A stretch of 41,100 nucleotides of DNA from an uncultured Massilia sp. (GTDB taxonomy: Bacteria > Pseudomonadota > Gammaproteobacteria > Burkholderiales > Burkholderiaceae). A program made the translations under genes and the position numbers. Of this stretch, positions 39,994-41,100 are shown piece by piece (position 1 is the first letter of the stretch; each line of letters begins with the position of its first letter). The notes below the pieces were generated by a model that was not told the DNA's origin, did not search any database, and was given only the letters and a program-made list of their open reading frames with translations. The stretch lies in NCBI GenBank assembly GCA_946481275.1, contig CAMLMV010000056.1:1-41100 (forward strand). Direction: 5' to 3'.

Positions 39994-41100
39994 TCAGTCC
40001 AGCTTCGCGGCGTGCTCGCGCGTCGCGTGGAACTGCAGCTTCGGCCAGCGCTCCTGCGTGAGGCGCAGGTTGACGCCGGACGTGGCGAGGTAGGCCAGGT
40101 TGCCGGCCGCGTCGTAGGCGACGTTGTGCGCCAGCTGCGTCTCGAAGTCGGACAAGGCCTTCTTGTCGTCGCTCGACACCCAGCGCGCGCTGCTGATGCT
40201 CGCGCCCTCGAACACGGCGTCGACGCCGTATTCGTTGAGCAGGCGGCTCGCCACGACCTCGAACTGCAGCACGCCGACGGCGCCGAGAATCAGGTCGCTG
40301 CCCATCACGGGCTTGAACACCTGCACGGCGCCCTCTTCGCCCAGCTGCTGCAGGCCCTTGTGGAGCTGCTTGGTCTTGAGCGGATTGCGGATGCGCACCG
40401 TGCGGAACAGCTCGGGCGCGAAGTACGGAATGCCGGTGAACGTCAGCAGCTCGCCTTCCGAGAAGCTGTCGCCGATCTGCATGTTGCCGTGGTTCGGCAG
40501 GCCGATGATGTCGCCCGCGTAGGCCTCTTCGACCTGTTCGCGGCTCGACGCCATGAACGTCACGACGGACGACAGTTTCACTTCACGGCCCAGGCGCAGG
40601 TGCTTGACCTTCATGCCCTTCTCGAAACGTCCCGAGCACACGCGCAGGAACGCGATGCGGTCGCGGTGCGCCGGGTCCATGTTGGCCTGGATCTTGAAGA
40701 CGAAGCCGGAGAACGGCTGCTCGTCCGGGCGCACGGCGCGCACGGTCGCATCGCGCTCGCGCGGACCCGGGGCCCATTCGACGAGCGCCGACAGGATCTC
40801 GCGCACGCCGAAGTTGTTGATGGCGGAGCCGAAGAACACGGGGGTCTGCACGCCGGACAGGAAGCGCTCCAGGTCGAACGGATGCGAGGCGCCGTGCACC
40901 AGCTCCACTTCCATCTTGAGCTGTTCCATCTCGAGCGGGAACATCTCGGTCAGGCGCGGGTTGTCGATGCCCTTGATGATCTCGTAGGCGCCGTCGGCCT
41001 TTTCCTCGCCCGCCTTGAACAGCATGACTTCGTCGTTCAGCAGGTGGTACACGCCGCGGAAGTTCTTGCCCATGCCGATCGGCCAGGTCACCGGCGCGCA
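39994..41100 (-). CDS. prfC: Peptide chain release factor 3, C-terminal part
   Basis: The 369 codons at the end of RF3, a GTPase that recycles RF1 and RF2 from the ribosome after termination. The frame continues past base 41100, so the N-terminal GTPase motifs are outside the window. What is visible begins CAPVTWPIGMGKNFRGVYHL, then the domain II and III regions with FFGSAINNFGVREIL, NPLKTKQLHKGLQQLGEEGA and the C-terminal RWPKLQFHATREHAAKLD. These match RF3 and not EF-G. The gene is convergent with the small membrane protein gene, which ends 18 nt away. Confidence 0.93.
   Translation of the reverse strand, partial: CAPVTWPIGMGKNFRGVYHLLNDEVMLFKAGEEKADGAYEIIKGIDNPRLTEMFPLEMEQLKMEVELVHGASHPFDLERFLSGVQTPVFFGSAINNFGVREILSALVEWAPGPRERDATVRAVRPDEQPFSGFVFKIQANMDPAHRDRIAFLRVCSGRFEKGMKVKHLRLGREVKLSSVVTFMASSREQVEEAYAGDIIGLPNHGNMQIGDSFSEGELLTFTGIPYFAPELFRTVRIRNPLKTKQLHKGLQQLGEEGAVQVFKPVMGSDLILGAVGVLQFEVVASRLLNEYGVDAVFEGASISSARWVSSDDKKALSDFETQLAHNVAYDAAGNLAYLATSGVNLRLTQERWPKLQFHATREHAAKLD

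Overview
The window is chromosomal DNA from a high-GC Gram-negative bacterium. Its gene content points to a betaproteobacterium of the Oxalobacteraceae, most likely Massilia or a close relative: a zipA homologue between smc and ligA, glnD next to a RluF-type pseudouridine synthase, a DUF1631 protein, a tandem glycine riboswitch ahead of gcvTHP, and many signalling proteins. The genus is an inference from gene content and protein style; no 16S or other marker lies in the window. Genes are dense. No tRNA, rRNA, CRISPR array, insertion sequence or phage gene was found.

Layout. 1-1600 (+): the 3' end of glnD and a 23S rRNA pseudouridine synthase. 1604-7676 (-): a small unknown protein, a large GAF/PAS hybrid histidine kinase and a TPR-GGDEF diguanylate cyclase. 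7952-11669 (+): a PhnD-like periplasmic binding protein and a membrane GGDEF-EAL protein, 4 nt apart. 11713-12909 (+): an aminotransferase. 12899-16052 (-): a three-gene operon of an unknown helical protein, a double-domain KaiC-like ATPase and a hybrid histidine kinase. 16229-19739 (+): two exported peptidase-like proteins (M28 and DUF885). 19731-28701 (-): a tightly packed housekeeping operon read smc, zipA, ligA, galU, def and a small outer-membrane barrel gene. 28795-31799 (-): a PAP2 phosphatase and a DUF1631 protein. 32118-32336 (+): a KGG-repeat stress protein with its own terminator. 32403-32960 (-): a ClpP-like peptidase. 33061-37887 (+): promoter, tandem glycine riboswitch and gcvT-gcvH-gcvP. 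37888-39492 (-): a chemoreceptor-like protein with an eroded signalling tip. 39649-39975 (+): a small membrane protein. 39994-41100 (-): the C-terminal part of prfC, running off the window.

How the genes work together. The housekeeping operon joins chromosome condensation (Smc), divisome anchoring (ZipA), DNA ligation (LigA), UDP-glucose supply (GalU) and N-terminal deformylation (Def) in one transcript. The gcv operon breaks glycine down to CO2, ammonia and methylene-tetrahydrofolate, and glycine itself switches it on through the riboswitch. The first 16 kb is rich in signalling: two c-di-GMP enzymes, two hybrid kinases and a KaiC-like switch. The two most system-like loci are the binding-protein/GGDEF-EAL pair, which looks like a periplasmic ligand relay into c-di-GMP, and the KaiC-like operon, which has no KaiB and appears to lack the clock phosphorylation residues. 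LigA is about 110 residues longer than the E. coli enzyme and appears to carry a second copy of part of its helix-hairpin-helix region.
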